Origin: Euonymus europaeus
Lineage: Eukaryota; Streptophyta; Magnoliopsida; Celastrales; Celastraceae
Reading direction: 5' to 3'
DNA: 64,000 nt
Assembly: GCA_963580455.1 (NCBI GenBank)
Contig: OY756958.1
Span: 24,626,501-24,690,500, forward strand
This document shows positions 23,501 through 36,400 of this stretch, piece by piece. The translations under genes and the position numbers were made by a program. The first letter of the stretch is position 1. Each line of letters opens with the position of its first letter. The notes below the pieces were generated by a model that was given only the letters and a program-made list of their open reading frames with translations, searched no databases and had not been told where the DNA came from.

Positions 23501-26500
23501 ACTTGAAACAGCTTCAGCCTATAGAACAAGTAGTATTGACAGATTATAGAGGATAATTTAGCAGAAATGAAGAACAACAATGCAAAAATTGAAGGACACT
23601 TTATCTGCCCACCTCAGAGGCACCAATGGCTAGGCGTTTTGTATAGTCATTTGTTGTATGTTGTTTGGCGGTGCCAGTGACAGCATCATGGTGTTGTGCA
23701 ATTCCTAATGCATCTCCAAGGGCAAAAGAGTTGGGATGACTGGGTCTCTTTCCAGCCAGAAATTCCAGTTGTCGTGTTGCCTGTGTAGTCAACAAAATCA
23801 TGTGAATATAACTGACAATTTGTAGACTGCATGATAGATTGCTTCCTCATGATGAGATGAAAGAATGTACAGCACGAAAGCACAAGGTACTGCGATATTG
23901 CAGAGTATGCTCAAATTCTGGACCCAAGCATCAAGCATAAAAAGTCTAAGTACAAACCTAAACTAGCTTAGCATAACTATGGAGGTTTAGTTACTCTGAT
24001 GTCTTACCAAATAGTATCCACTCAGCAACCGAACATATCGCTTGAAGGCTGGTCGACTAGTGAAAAAACCAGTCCAGTAAGCATTCTCCCTATCTGCATA
24101 CCTGAGAATAACAACAGGGAAAACTTAGCATACAACAGGTTAAGTTATAATCCTGGGTCATGAACAAAGGAAACCTCAACTGAATAGAATAAGCAACACT
24201 CACGGAAAGTAATCATCAGTTTTCAGTGGCCATGATTCGTTCACTGCATTTTTTGCATCGGTATAGATGGATGGTGTAGAATATAAGGCATTCACTCGAC
24301 CATCCTGAGATAACATTTCAGATTGAGTAATATCCCAAAAAAAAAAATTGAAATTGAGAAAACAAGCCCAAAAAGAAATGTTTTCTAAACCTGACCCAGT
24401 TAGGAGTTGGGATAGATCTATAGACATTGTTTTGGCCATCTACAAAGTAGTGAAATACACATTTTCATGCAATGTGAATTGATCAGCCCTCAAAGTTACT
24501 GAGACTAATTATTTTATCACGGCGACAGGAGAGAACTGACAGAATTGGAAATATGGTGGATATTCTCTGCAGCCTTCAATTACTCAGAATGACTAACTGA
24601 GATGCAATGTGAGGATACTTTTAGGAAGACCAAAAGTTAAGGCATTATGTTACAATCTAACGTGAAATGCCATCCCAAAGAATTTAAAGCCACATTTCTC
24701 ATAGCAACACCAAGCTGATTGACACAATTCACAACTAGTCAGATTTTTATTTTCAGTTTCCATCTGCTTTTTAGACCTCAAAACTTTTAAATTTTAAATT
24801 TGATTAAATCATTTCTGCAAGATTGAGCAAAAAAAGAAATTCAAGTGAAAACCAACATAAACTAGATCTGAAAATAAATTACATCCCTCAACTCAGTTCA
24901 AGAAACAAATGCAAATCAACAACGTAAACTCAACAAAAAATCAGACACCAATAAAGGTCAAACCTGTTCTCACTTCCCTCCAGTCAGGACAGGTGCAACA
25001 ATTCTAGGGTACCATTGACACACTGACTCGTCAATACAAATTGGATGAACCATCTAATGGCAACCATGAATAACTCATATACCTACCAAACCAAAACGCA
25101 TCTTTAAGATAAATATTGTGGCCCGAGCTCCAATAGAATTGCAAGCATGCCACTTAGAGTGTGTGCCATAAGAATGGGGTAGGCCCATGGGTTTACTATA
25201 TCGCCAATTTGGCCAGATATTGGGATAGAAAAGGTGAAAAGCACTTCATTGCATCAACCATCATGTGAAGTATGCAATGCTCCATCGATCATCCTTAGAA
25301 ACCCGGACATAGCAGCAGGAGCATTCTGATCTACTTTTCCCAGATAGTTTGGTACATCTATTAACCTCATCTTTCCTTCCTCTTGTAAAGCAAGTCAAAC
25401 TTCAAAAGATTACTTGAACTAATGAACTCAATAGGCCAAAACTAAGGAAAATGTATCCGATACTGGCGAGACTTGTCATATTTTTCCTTTATTATTCTTT
25501 GAATGATGCAACAAATAAAAGGTCATCAAGTCTCAACCAACATACCCCTCAGCTGCAATCTCAAACCCATAATCATCAAGACCTTCACAGGCAATCCACA
25601 ATAAAATATAAATGACTGTCCCCATAAATCGTACCTTGTTTACATAGTGAATCAATTTATCCATTTGCTTGAACCAAGACTCGGCATATTGGTACTGGAA
25701 GTCATCCCCCATGGTCCACATAATATGATTTGTCCGAGTCACATTTGCCTGAAGTTAAAGAGGGTGTAAGTAGTTATCTCCAATGAGCATGACACATTTA
25801 ACTAAGTAAAAATGCTTGCAGTTCTATGCTTTAGGCCCATAAAACATGTAAACCAATTAGTTAAAACCAAAAAATCAAATACAAGAGCCAAGAGGGAACT
25901 AAGCAATTACTTGTGTCATAGCAGCAGTAATGAAATCATTAACCCGCTGTTCAACATTGTAATCAAATAGAAGAGGATTATCCTGCAGCATAGCATGCAA
26001 CCGAAGGAGTTTATACATTCATCAGGTATATCAGATGACAATCAGTATAACTGATATATAATAGAGAATAGAACCTGGACAGGCATAAAGTCATCATCCA
26101 CTTCAAAATGGAAACCATCTGGAGGACCGTAGTGAACAGGAAAGGCATTGGTGAAAATCTGTGGAAATTCTAGGAAAGTGAATTGTATGCAAAACAAAAA
26201 ACCATACTAAAGTGATGAAAAAACAAAAACATTGTAGGGTTGCATTACGATACCTGAGATGAAGAACCAAAAGTCTTGGACCCACGCCATATGACTTCAA
26301 GAGATTTATCTTCTTTGCGCTTTGCTCTGTCCTGGTAATCAATTCTCGCAAAATGTACAGATTCAAACCCAAGCTGCAGGGAAAAAATACTATCAATCAA
26401 GAATAATCACAAAGCATGATTGCATTGTCGGTATAAATGTCCAAGATATCCAGATGATGCTACTCAAGGGGTTTGAAATCATAAGATGAAATTGGGTTAT

Positions 26501-27787
26501 TGAAGCACGTTTTTAGTCAGATACTTTTTGCAAGCACTGTAGAATTAGTAATAATGTTAAGTCTATCATCATGGTGAACCTGTGTACCTCAGCCCCAAGT
26601 AGGTATGCTTGCACGGCAGAGTGTCCAAATGGATCAATCTGCCATCCAGCACGAGGGGTTGTATTAAACTGCTCCTTGATCACACGATGGCCTAGGGTTG
26701 TCTGATCAATCATGTCTATGTAATGGCATGTTGCTTCATCATGCATACACCAGCCTCCATTTCTGCAATTGGAAAATTACATGTTTTTCATATGCGCAAA
26801 CAACACTAACACTCGAGATACCTCTACTCCACAGCATACATTTCAGCTATTGAATGTTTAAATGCTAGTAGAACACGCAGATAAATATGACTCTACATCA
26901 GCATATTGCAACTCACGCGCACACACAATATACAATACAAACTGGCCTGCAATTGCATACATGAATTCGAATCGGCCATCATATACAAGTTTTCTCACTA
27001 GTTCTTGTGTTTCCGGATTTTGTTCTTCCCACCATCTTTGGAAGAAGGCCTATCATTGAAATGAAACCCTCGTTAAACAATGCCAAAAAGTCAACTCAAA
27101 TAAAATTTAAACATATGGATACTTAGATTAGAAAAGGAGCAGAGTATCATACTCCTTGTTCAAAGCAATAGAAGATTAATTGAGGACTCAGAATGAGTCA
27201 TGAATTAAAATTCAACCGACAGAAAGATCGAGAGGAAAACACAAGCAAAGAATATCGTTCAAAGTTTTCATAAATTCATTTCACATAATCTGTCGGTGAA
27301 GGTGCATAGCATATTCCATCTAATCATTATACAGAGAAATACATAAACCGGATTCGGAAATCTCAACACCATTGTTTTCGAAAGGGATCTCTTACCATTT
27401 CAGCAAACGCAAACTTCCGATTAGGATCACGAAGCAAAGCTACCACAACCGAGTCTAACACATTCTCAACACAAGCACCCTGCACATTATAAAAAAAAAG
27501 ATTGAGAGAAAAAAATTAGATTCACTTCAAATTTTACGTTCATAAAAATCTGTCAAAACCAACCACTATGTCATAAGAACCTGAATACTGTTATTCGCTC
27601 CAACGTAGTACTGATCAATAGTCTTCAACCACCCGACATCGTCATGCGAATGCGGTACCAGATGAACATTCAACTTCCCTGCCACCACACCAGCTCCTGT
27701 GTTGTACTTCACATAAGCACCTCCGACTGCCGTCACACAGAGACAGCAATAGATGAGGAGAAACTCACCACCAGACAACTTTGCCAT
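17527..27787 (-). CDS. Alpha-mannosidase, GH38 (tandem copy A)
   Basis: Twenty-nine exons join into an open frame of 1004 residues: 27581-27787, 27396-27479, 26961-27049, 26588-26762, 26254-26373, 26075-26158, 25911-25982, 25635-25748, 24204-24304, 24008-24101, 23613-23780, 23429-23518, 22990-23055, 22853-22909, 22490-22709, 22133-22269, 21535-21594, 21383-21442, 21039-21110, 20641-20688, 20373-20492, 19848-19913, 18990-19102, 18812-18896, 18395-18505, 18226-18321, 18104-18151, 17888-17956, 17527-17715. A hydrophobic signal peptide covers about residues 8-24. [12 protein letters not shown] supplies zinc ligands (His48, Asp50 by family analogy), QIDPFGHS the nucleophile Asp170, and [10 protein letters not shown] at about 409-418 another zinc-site His. 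The C-terminal beta domains are present to [11 protein letters not shown]. The family trims alpha-mannose from N-glycans in vacuole or apoplast. Length fits plant homologues (about 1020). No stop, frameshift or bad splice site was found. Confidence 0.94.
19420..19421. other. Empty site matching the TRIM insertion of copy B
   Basis: Intron 22 of copy A runs through GCATGTGCAAAGTATAATTAG without interruption. In copy B the same place is split by a retroelement and its repeats. This shows that the insertion followed the gene duplication. Confidence 0.75.
23098..23122 (+). repeat. Short GGCAG tandem repeat in intron 12 of copy A
   Basis: Four to five copies of GGGCA/GGCAG in tandem. Copy B has only a short remnant (AGGGCAGAGCAGC at about 38263), so the array expanded in copy A or shrank in copy B. 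Confidence 0.7.
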
Positions 27788-30481
27788 TTCTCTGAGCTAA
27801 GGGACTCTCTCCCTCTCTCTCGCTTTAATTTTATAGTTAGTTTTCAAATTCGCTATGTACCGTCAAAGACGAAGAAGAATTGGCTCGAACTGTGACAAAA
27901 TACTAGCCTACGTTTGGACCTGCAGGCCGGCAAGAAGTGAAGTGGACTTTATAGGGGAGACGAAATGAATTTATTTGTAGTAGCACGGCAAGTGATTGTC
28001 TGCAATCGAGTCTAAGTAAGCAAAAGTCTTGACCGTCGATGATTCTTGTGCTTTCTTGGTGCTGCATGATACCCAATGAGATCATGCCAATTTATTAATT
28101 GCTGGTGAATTTTTTAAATTTGAATAATCTCAAGTATCCTATGAATTATCACCAATCACTCTGGATTCCTTAATTGATAACTATAGTTTAGTAGTTTTGG
28201 CGTACCACATCAGCATATGACATAGTGTGTCTAGATAATTAAGTAATTACTCGTTCGTTTTTTTTTCAATTATTGATTATTGCCATAGTATCTCATTCCA
28301 AAATTATTTCAAAAGTAACATTGCGTACATATAACTGTGTATATATGTATATGTATGGTAATATTATTATTGCATATAATTAAATTGTCATATAAATAGA
28401 TATTATTATTGCATAAAATCTATAATAAATATTGATATAAGGTGATATTATTATTATTATTATTATTATGTTTGTTTATTTGTAATTTCTTTTTTTGTTT
28501 TAGTTGATTATGATTATTTTAATTTTTTGTTGTTATTTCTATTTATAAAACTTGAAGAATACAAGAGTGTCCGAGTTTTGGTTACCTGGCATGGCAACCT
28601 GTCCTAAAATTGAAATTTCACATCCAGAAATGCTAAAACAATAGGATAGAAAAGTAGTCGGTGGATTGTCCACAAAAATCCTTTTAATTATTGGACAAAT
28701 GACATTTACGACGTCGTTGCTATCTGTTCGTGAAAATGACGTCGTCTTTATCTTGTTTATGAAACCGACGTCGTACTCTCTCTTCCGAGTACTCTATCGT
28801 ATGAGATGAATTATTGAGTCCATCTGCTTCTCTCTTCAACCATCTCAAGTAAATTATTTATGTTTTTACAAGTTTTCCCATTTAAATTTACTATAAATCT
28901 GCAGTGCAAGCAACAAATTAAACCCATTAAAAGCAGGTCTTTAATTAATTGGTTATTTCGATTTGTGTGTTGACTTACTTTGTTAGAAATGTTGAGAGTT
29001 GGCACTTTGGTTTCCTCGGTACTTCGTGGCGACAAACTTCCCGTTTTACCCAACATGGACATTGCCCGTCTTGTTCTTCGTCTTCGCATGATGGTCAGTT
29101 TTGTCAGTATGTCTGAGTGTCAGCCCCACATATCCGCTTTAGTTAACCCAGAAGATCTTGTTTACACTGTTTTTTGTTGTTTGTATTAGTGAAATTTCTA
29201 GATAAAATAAGATCACATTTTGATCCATCTAAAGAGTAATTTCAGTGCAGAATCTCCAAATATTTCAATTTGATCTCATTTTTATTATACAAATAATCAA
29301 ATCAAATCACATATTCATTCGTATCACCAAAACATTTTTCCCGATACAATTTTTCATTGGAGTTATAAATAAGTTGAGATCCACGACCCAAAATGGCGCA
29401 TTGTTCATCAAAAATGATATATGGAAGAAGGAAAAAACATTAATTTGGATGTGCCACACTGTAGCAATGGTGGCTAGAGTGTTTATATGAAGTAAAATTC
29501 AATTTGGTTGAATTTGGAGAGATTAGGGTGATAATTATTTATCCTCTCGTTTGATTGAGTTTTGAGGTGGTGGAATCTCACTCTCATTCTCTCTTCGTAT
29601 TATGAAGATTAAGAAAGCTCATCAAAATGGTGGGTGATCAATTCTCTTATTAATAAGTAATTATAATATTAATATTAATATTAATTATCACTATTAATTT
29701 CATATCAAATGTGACAATATTCTTATATGTTCATCTCACACCTATCAAATTGAAGACCAAATATCTCGTAAATGCATAATTTAATGCACGATAGAAGAGA
29801 TGGGGACAATTCTTCATTCTTTATCAATAGTGATAAGTGTTACCATGTGTGCAAAGAATTATGAATTCTTTGCATTAATTGGTGAATCTACTGAGATCAA
29901 CCGAATATGAGTACATTAATGGCGCTCAACCAATGTCGCTGCAGTGTATTTATAGAGATCGAGTAGCTGCAGTTCAATGATCAAGCACAAATTCGTTTAA
30001 AGCGTGCAAACAAAAAGTGAGAGATCATGCGGAGACGTTTTTCCGGGTTTTAAGAATTTTTCACCTAAAATCTATTGTTTATTTCTATTTCTATATTGTT
30101 CTTGATATTTCTGCATAATATGATCTTCATAAATCAATTTGAAATATTACTTTAAAAATTCCAGGATTTACCAACAAGCCTTACAATTGGTTCAAAAATT
30201 TATTGTTTACAGATTGCGCTGGACTGGGCCTCGTTTATGATTAGGGCCATACTTACTCAATTTTGGATAACCAATTTAGGCTTTCATTATTTTTTAAGTC
30301 GGAGCGTATTCACTATCCACCAACCCCAATTACTTTCAGAATTATCTGTCGAAGAAACCAAAGGAGAAAAACACAAGTTCTGAAGTTGAGAGAGTACCAT
30401 TCAATCAGAATCAACATAATTAGCATCTGTTGTGAGTGGCTCAATGCTCTCCTCCTTCCTTTTCCCCTTAAATCACACTAA
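27788..30481. other. Region between the two alpha-mannosidase copies
   Basis: It holds the promoter and CT-rich 5' leader of copy A (27788-27830) and the 3' flank of copy B. Homology with the promoter of copy B runs to about 28003 and resumes at about 29050 (CCGTCTTGTTCTTCGTCTT, also at 43468), so about 1 kb is inserted upstream of copy A. An ATT microsatellite lies at 28445-28469. Near 30030-30190 the motifs TTTTTCACCTAAAATC and CAATTGGTTCAAA loosely recall an LTR end and primer-binding site. No gene is supported; the small frames at 28811-29189 lie on both strands and have no motif. Confidence 0.55.
28004..29049. mobile_element. About 1-kb insertion in the promoter region of mannosidase copy A
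   Basis: Defined by comparison: copy B is continuous from CAAGGCGAGTGATT to TGTCTTGTTCTTCGTC (43442-43484), while copy A is interrupted at the equivalent place. The insert is AT-rich and contains the ATT microsatellite. Terminal repeats were not recognised, so the element type is unknown, and a deletion in copy B remains possible. Confidence 0.45.
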
Positions 30482-33400
30482 TCAAAATTTTAGAAAGAAT
30501 GTACGAATCTCCATGGGACCAAGCTCGACAACAAGAGTTGAATCATTGATGGGGCCGCCTCTAACCGGAGAGGGATCATTTCCAATGTCTCCTTCAACTC
30601 TCCATTTCAATCTCTTCGTCTCTGACTTTTCCTGGTTTGTTGATAAGCTCATTTCCTTCAGCTCCTTTATCTGGAAGTTCAAACACACAAAACATTCATG
30701 ATTACTACCTGCCTTCGATCCATTCTGCAGACTGTTTGATAAATGAGCAGCCCATAAATTCCGAAAAATGTAGGACTAACGACAACTCTGGCACCCGCAC
30801 ATGTATAGGAAATGTTAAACCTCAGATTTAATTTTAGTTGATAAACAATGCATATACCATTTTTCCAGCAAACATTTTCTTCAGTTCAACTTTGGCTTGT
30901 GTTGAATACACAGTATCTTCACCCGCCTATTAAGAGGCAGTCAGGCACGAAAGAAGTGGATGAGAAAAAATTAAATCAAAATATGAAGTCCACTTCTGAA
31001 ACAAGTCGATGACTAATATATATATATATATATATGGTCCATTTCACTAAGAATATGAAGATTGTGTGGGCTGTGGCTTTACCTCGTATAAATGCGCCAG
31101 ACGGAGGATCACAGTTCCATCATCCAACTCCTGCAAAACCATGATTAGAGGCCGGGGGTTAAAGAAAGAGAGAATCAGTTGGATTATTGAGCTTAAAATT
31201 GTCACCTGAAGGGTAATCACAGCAACATTTAATGGCAAACTGTAGCTCGGATCCATGGTTGTTGCTTTGCTCAGATGAGACTGTTTCCACATCTCTGAAT
31301 TCTAAATGATCAATTGTGTTATTTATAAGATAAAGATATTTCGTAATTGATACATCACATGATTACAATAGAGCCATACCTCATGTGTGAAAGCTAAGAG
31401 GAGCGGTGAATAAACTTCTTGGCCAGTTGTTCGGCGCCAACTTGCACCAGCCCCTAACTGATTGATGTTCATGTAATAATTTCCTTGAACCTGTGAACGA
31501 AGGGGATCAACTAATGCGTTAGCAAAAGGAAAAGGCAAGGTGCGACTTTTAGTTTTTCAAAATGAATCGACAAACATGTTTTTCAGTCAGTCAATCAGGA
31601 AATTGGTATCAGGGACTCTGAAAGCATGACTATAAAAAATCATTATGATGGCTTTCAGGTATAGAGATGCAGACAATGCATAATCGTAAGTTGAAGAATA
31701 ATGCTATAAACCCCCAAAATATCAAACCCATTTTACCCCCATATCTATGTGGAATGTGTTTTTGCCATGATTAAAAATACACGTGTGGAGCCCCTTAACA
31801 TCCAATTTGGTTCACATTAATTGGGGGTCAAATGGGGTTCATATTTTGAGGTCTTAAGCATTATTCTAAGTTAAAAGTTAAGCATCCAGAAGCTAAAATA
31901 TTGTTGTGGACAATAGGCGTTCATCCTGAGCTTCAAGAACATAAATGCTTGGATTATATAAGATTTTACCGTTATTCCTTCACATATATCTCCAACGCAA
32001 ACACTTTCGTCTAGAGCTCCAACCACTCCTTTGGAGTCATCGAAGACCATACGCCTTGTGTAGTAAGAGTGGTAATCAGTTTAGCGTGCGAATAATTATC
32101 GAAAACCTTAACTAGATACTGGAAAGCACAAGGCTTGAAAATTGAACCTATGAAGCATCACTTCTACTGCTCCATCTTCTATACTGGCTCCTCCACTGGC
32201 ACGATCAACCAAGACCGAGAATTCAGAACTCTTATCTTCCATAAAAATTCCAAGATTAAGCTGGAAAAGCAACACAGGATTAATGTTAATAGAGTAGTAG
32301 ACTCGGTAGGAAAGTTATTTGACCATCTCGAAATGCAAATAATTAGGTGATAGCATTGAACGGATTAAATGTACCTAGTATTTAAGGAATCAAAATCTAA
32401 CCACTATTCACATATTTTTGCTTCCAAAAATTGTCCCGTACCTTAATCATGATTACCATATAAATGTTTTATGTGTAGTTTGCTAGTGTGTGAATGCCTA
32501 GGCATGTCAAGAATACAATTCTAGGAAAAAATGTATGCGATGCATGTACAATTGTTGAGAGTTAGGACCACGAGTGCGCTCGCGTTACATGGCCCTAAAA
32601 TTGGGCTTTTTTTAAAAAGGTGAATGGGTGGCCCATTTCAACTCAAAAAAATTTCTTCCAAAAATTTTCCCGTACCTTAATCATGATTACCATATAAATG
32701 TTTCATGTGTAGTTTGCTAGTGTGTGAATGCCTAGGAATGTCAAGAATACAATTCTAAGTCAGGACAAAAATGTATACAATGCACGTCCAACCGTTGAGA
32801 ATTAGGACCGGGAGTGCGCCCATGTTACATGGTCCTAAAATTGGGGTTTTTTTTACAAGGTGAATGGGAGGCCCATTTCAACTCAAAAATTTTGCTTCCA
32901 AAAATTGTATCCTACCTTAATCACGATTACCATATAAATGTTTTATGTTTAGTTTGCTAGCGTGTGAATCCCTAGGCATGTCAAGAATACAATTCTAAAC
33001 CAAGAAAAAATGTATGCAATGCATGTACAACCGTTGAGAATTAGTACCGAAAATGCGCCCACGTTACATGGTCCTAAAATTGGATTTTTTTTAAGAAGGT
33101 GAATGGATGGCCAATTTCAACTCAAAAGCTATAGTTCATGAGTTAAGGTCCATCCATTTGTTTAAAAGCCACACATTTTTTTCTCATTTTTAAGATGTGG
33201 GACTTAGGGGTGATGCTCCAACACTCCCCTCACACACAAGTCCCTAAAATCCTTATCCCACTTGTTACTTAGAACTCATGCTCAAAGGTGCTATGTCACC
33301 GTCACGTCCTTTGAGTGCTCAGAAGTGGGATGATACACTTTTCATGGTCTTGTTCCAGTACTCAGAGGCCTCAAATCTTTTTTTTTCTGAAACAGACATC

Positions 33401-36400
33401 ACTGAACCTTAAATTCATTCCGCAACCTCGCTCTAATACTATGTTGAAAATTTGGACCGAGAGTACGCCCATGTTACATGGGCCTAAAATTGGGATTTTT
33501 TTTTCACATGGTGAATGGGTGGCCCATTTCAACTCAAAATCTATAACTCATGAGTTAGGGTCCCCATCCATTTGCTTATAAGCCACACATTCTTTTCTCA
33601 TTTTTAGAAGTGGGACTTGGGGGTGATGCTGCAACAGCAACAATATAATTAGTCATTAGTATCGTAGTCTATCTCAAGAACTCAAGGTACCAACGACCAC
33701 AAGTCTTTGCATCAACAGAATTCAAACTCCTGACCTTTTAACAAAACAAAAGACCCAAAAATTTCTTAATAGCACTAAAAGCACTTAAAACCTGCTTTTA
33801 GACTCAATGCGGTTAAGAACTGAAACAAAGAATTCTGCTAGTACCGATGAAACGAAAACTAAACCTATGGAATAAGAATATCATTCAAGTCTCACACATG
33901 GCTTGACTTAAACTTGGCATTGCAATATTGGATCTGTCAAAGACAACAGCCAAATAAGCTGTATGAACCACATCCATGACAGGTCTCAACTCCACTGCAA
34001 GACCACATCGCTTGTCTCCCAAAATTCCAGTTGATATATACTTAAATAGAAAAAGGATAACGAAAAATTACCGGGTAATAGTTTCCAGCAACAGGTTGAT
34101 TAACCATAAGTGGCCAGTCTGTTCTATTATCTCGAACCTGTAAACCAACAATCAAGAATTCCAAGTTAAAATAAGCAAGCAACTAACATGACAGAAGTTA
34201 TTTCCTGTATGGTTTGGGAAATGGAAAAAACAATAGCAAATCGATATGGTAAACAAACATAGGAGTATAGGACATGCGCTGCAGATCAAGCTTTGGTAAA
34301 AAATAAGATCTTTGGTATTCCTTTTTTATTCCAGTAGCATCTTTGGTATTCAAGACAAGGTTATAGGAACCAACAAGCACTTAGCAGACATAACTCAGGC
34401 AATTCACGACTTCTAAATCTATTTTTGCCTCAACAAATTCCCAGCCAGTAAAAGGTACTCAGAGCTACAATTAAAGCTTTTTTGCAAAATCTGCATGGTA
34501 CCACGAATTTTCTTCTAACTCAGGCTCTTTGAGACAAAATACGTAAGAGATTTAAGTATCATTTGGCAAGGTGGAAAACCAAAAAAATTCAATCAAGAGA
34601 GTTTACCCGCTTCAGAAAATCTCTTCCATTAGAATCACTATAAAACACCTTGTCTGTGACCATATTTGCTGACATTCGTGTGATGACTTCTTTGCCGACA
34701 CCATCTTCCGTAGGAATTGGACCAATCTTCATAGTAGAACTTGTCAGAACATGTCTACTCAAGTTTAGAGAGATCAAACTTATTTCCTTGGATGTTTTTC
34801 TTAATAATCATCAGACTAGGTAAGTTACAAAAAATGTTTCTTGGTTGACAATTCCTAAAAGTAGTAATAACTTACTGTATATTCAACTTCAGCATGCTCT
34901 TTGTTGCTGTAAAGTCTTGTGACCTACTAAGTAGATATATAAGCCAATGACTAATAGAATGGAGACAAAGGAATATAGGAACATATTGATCAAGAAAAAG
35001 AAACACATTAACAACTTGTTTTAGTTATAATTTCCATCTTGCTTGGAACTTATAGGTCACTCTCAAGTCTTAAACATCTAATTTGATGAAGTTCATCAGT
35101 TATAGTATATCGATGATGAATATAGGCACCATTCTTAGGTATGAAGTCTAGAAGTCAAAGTATTAGATACCTTATGTATTTAGACTAATATGGTTAACGA
35201 GACAGTCAAACAAGCATACTAGGTCATGACAGAGCAGAACAGTGTAAATAGAATGAACATCAGCTATAAATAAACTGGGACCTGGTATATCCATGAATTG
35301 AACTGTTGGTGAACCTCATCCACTATTGGTCCACGGATGACCTTCAAGGGCACCTGCAGATGGTATAAGATACTTCAGGATCAATAAACTTGAAAGCCAA
35401 AAACAATCGATAGTTATATTTTGGGTCTTTCCTTACTAGGAAGTACAGTAAAGAAAGGTACAAGTGTACGACATTAAATGCAGATGATTGGCAAAAAGAA
35501 ACTTGAGCAGCCAACTTTATTTGCTCAATACAGAGTTAGACTCAGCTATCTAACAGCGTAATTAGTTTTACTCTTGCTCTTTTTTTTTAAGTTTTATATG
35601 TCAATGAGTACGTGAAAAGAGAACAAAAAAAAAACGAAACCTACCGATCTTGAAACAATACGTGGAGGGGATCCATCAGGTCGGAAGACATAAGCACCAG
35701 AAGGCTGGAAGATAGATGATATAACTTGCAAATCAACAGATACTTAACCTCAAGTTCATGTATATGGTCCTACTCTAAGCAGAACAATTTCATACCCGAT
35801 CACTGGAGCTTGAAGAACCATACCAGAAATAGCTTTGCTGTACTGGTACATCAACCTGGCAAAAAATGAATAAACTATTTACTACTCCTGGTAATGTCCA
35901 ATTTCACAGTATGCTTGATGCAATAACTCAGTAGTTTTGAACGTCTCCTTCTTACTTACAGTTAATCCAAGATAGTTAGATAAACATGTAAAAAAGTCTA
36001 TGAATAAACAATTAAACCATTGTAGAAAACCAAATATAGGCAATTTACACATTGAAACATCCTCGTTCACTAACACTGGACAACTCAACTTTGCAGAGGC
36101 GCTGTGAAACTGCAATCATTCAAATATTTAAGCTCTGAAGAAAAACAAGAGCAGAAAGAACTATATTGATGCTTTTTTTAAAGGACTACATTACTCATGG
36201 CAGCAGCGAATCTCATTCGCAAACATGTTAATAACATATTTAAAACATGTACAAACATATCAAAATGTCAATCATATTAATCCTGCTGTTTCCCCTGTTT
36301 CTGATATGAAACCAGAAGACATTACAAAGAATGGTCAAGAAATCATTCTTGACACCCCCAATAAAAAAAAAAAACAAATGTGAAACAACTTACCCCGGTT

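Noticed and set aside
28811..29189. Overlapping antisense frames upstream of mannosidase copy A
   Set aside because: Each is explained by the other strand's composition, part of the stretch is promoter DNA shared with copy B where the frame is not conserved, and no motif is present.
30030..30190. LTR end and primer-binding-site-like sequence downstream of mannosidase copy B
   Set aside because: CAATTGGTTCAAA differs too much from TGGTATCAGAGC, and no LTR start or second LTR was found.
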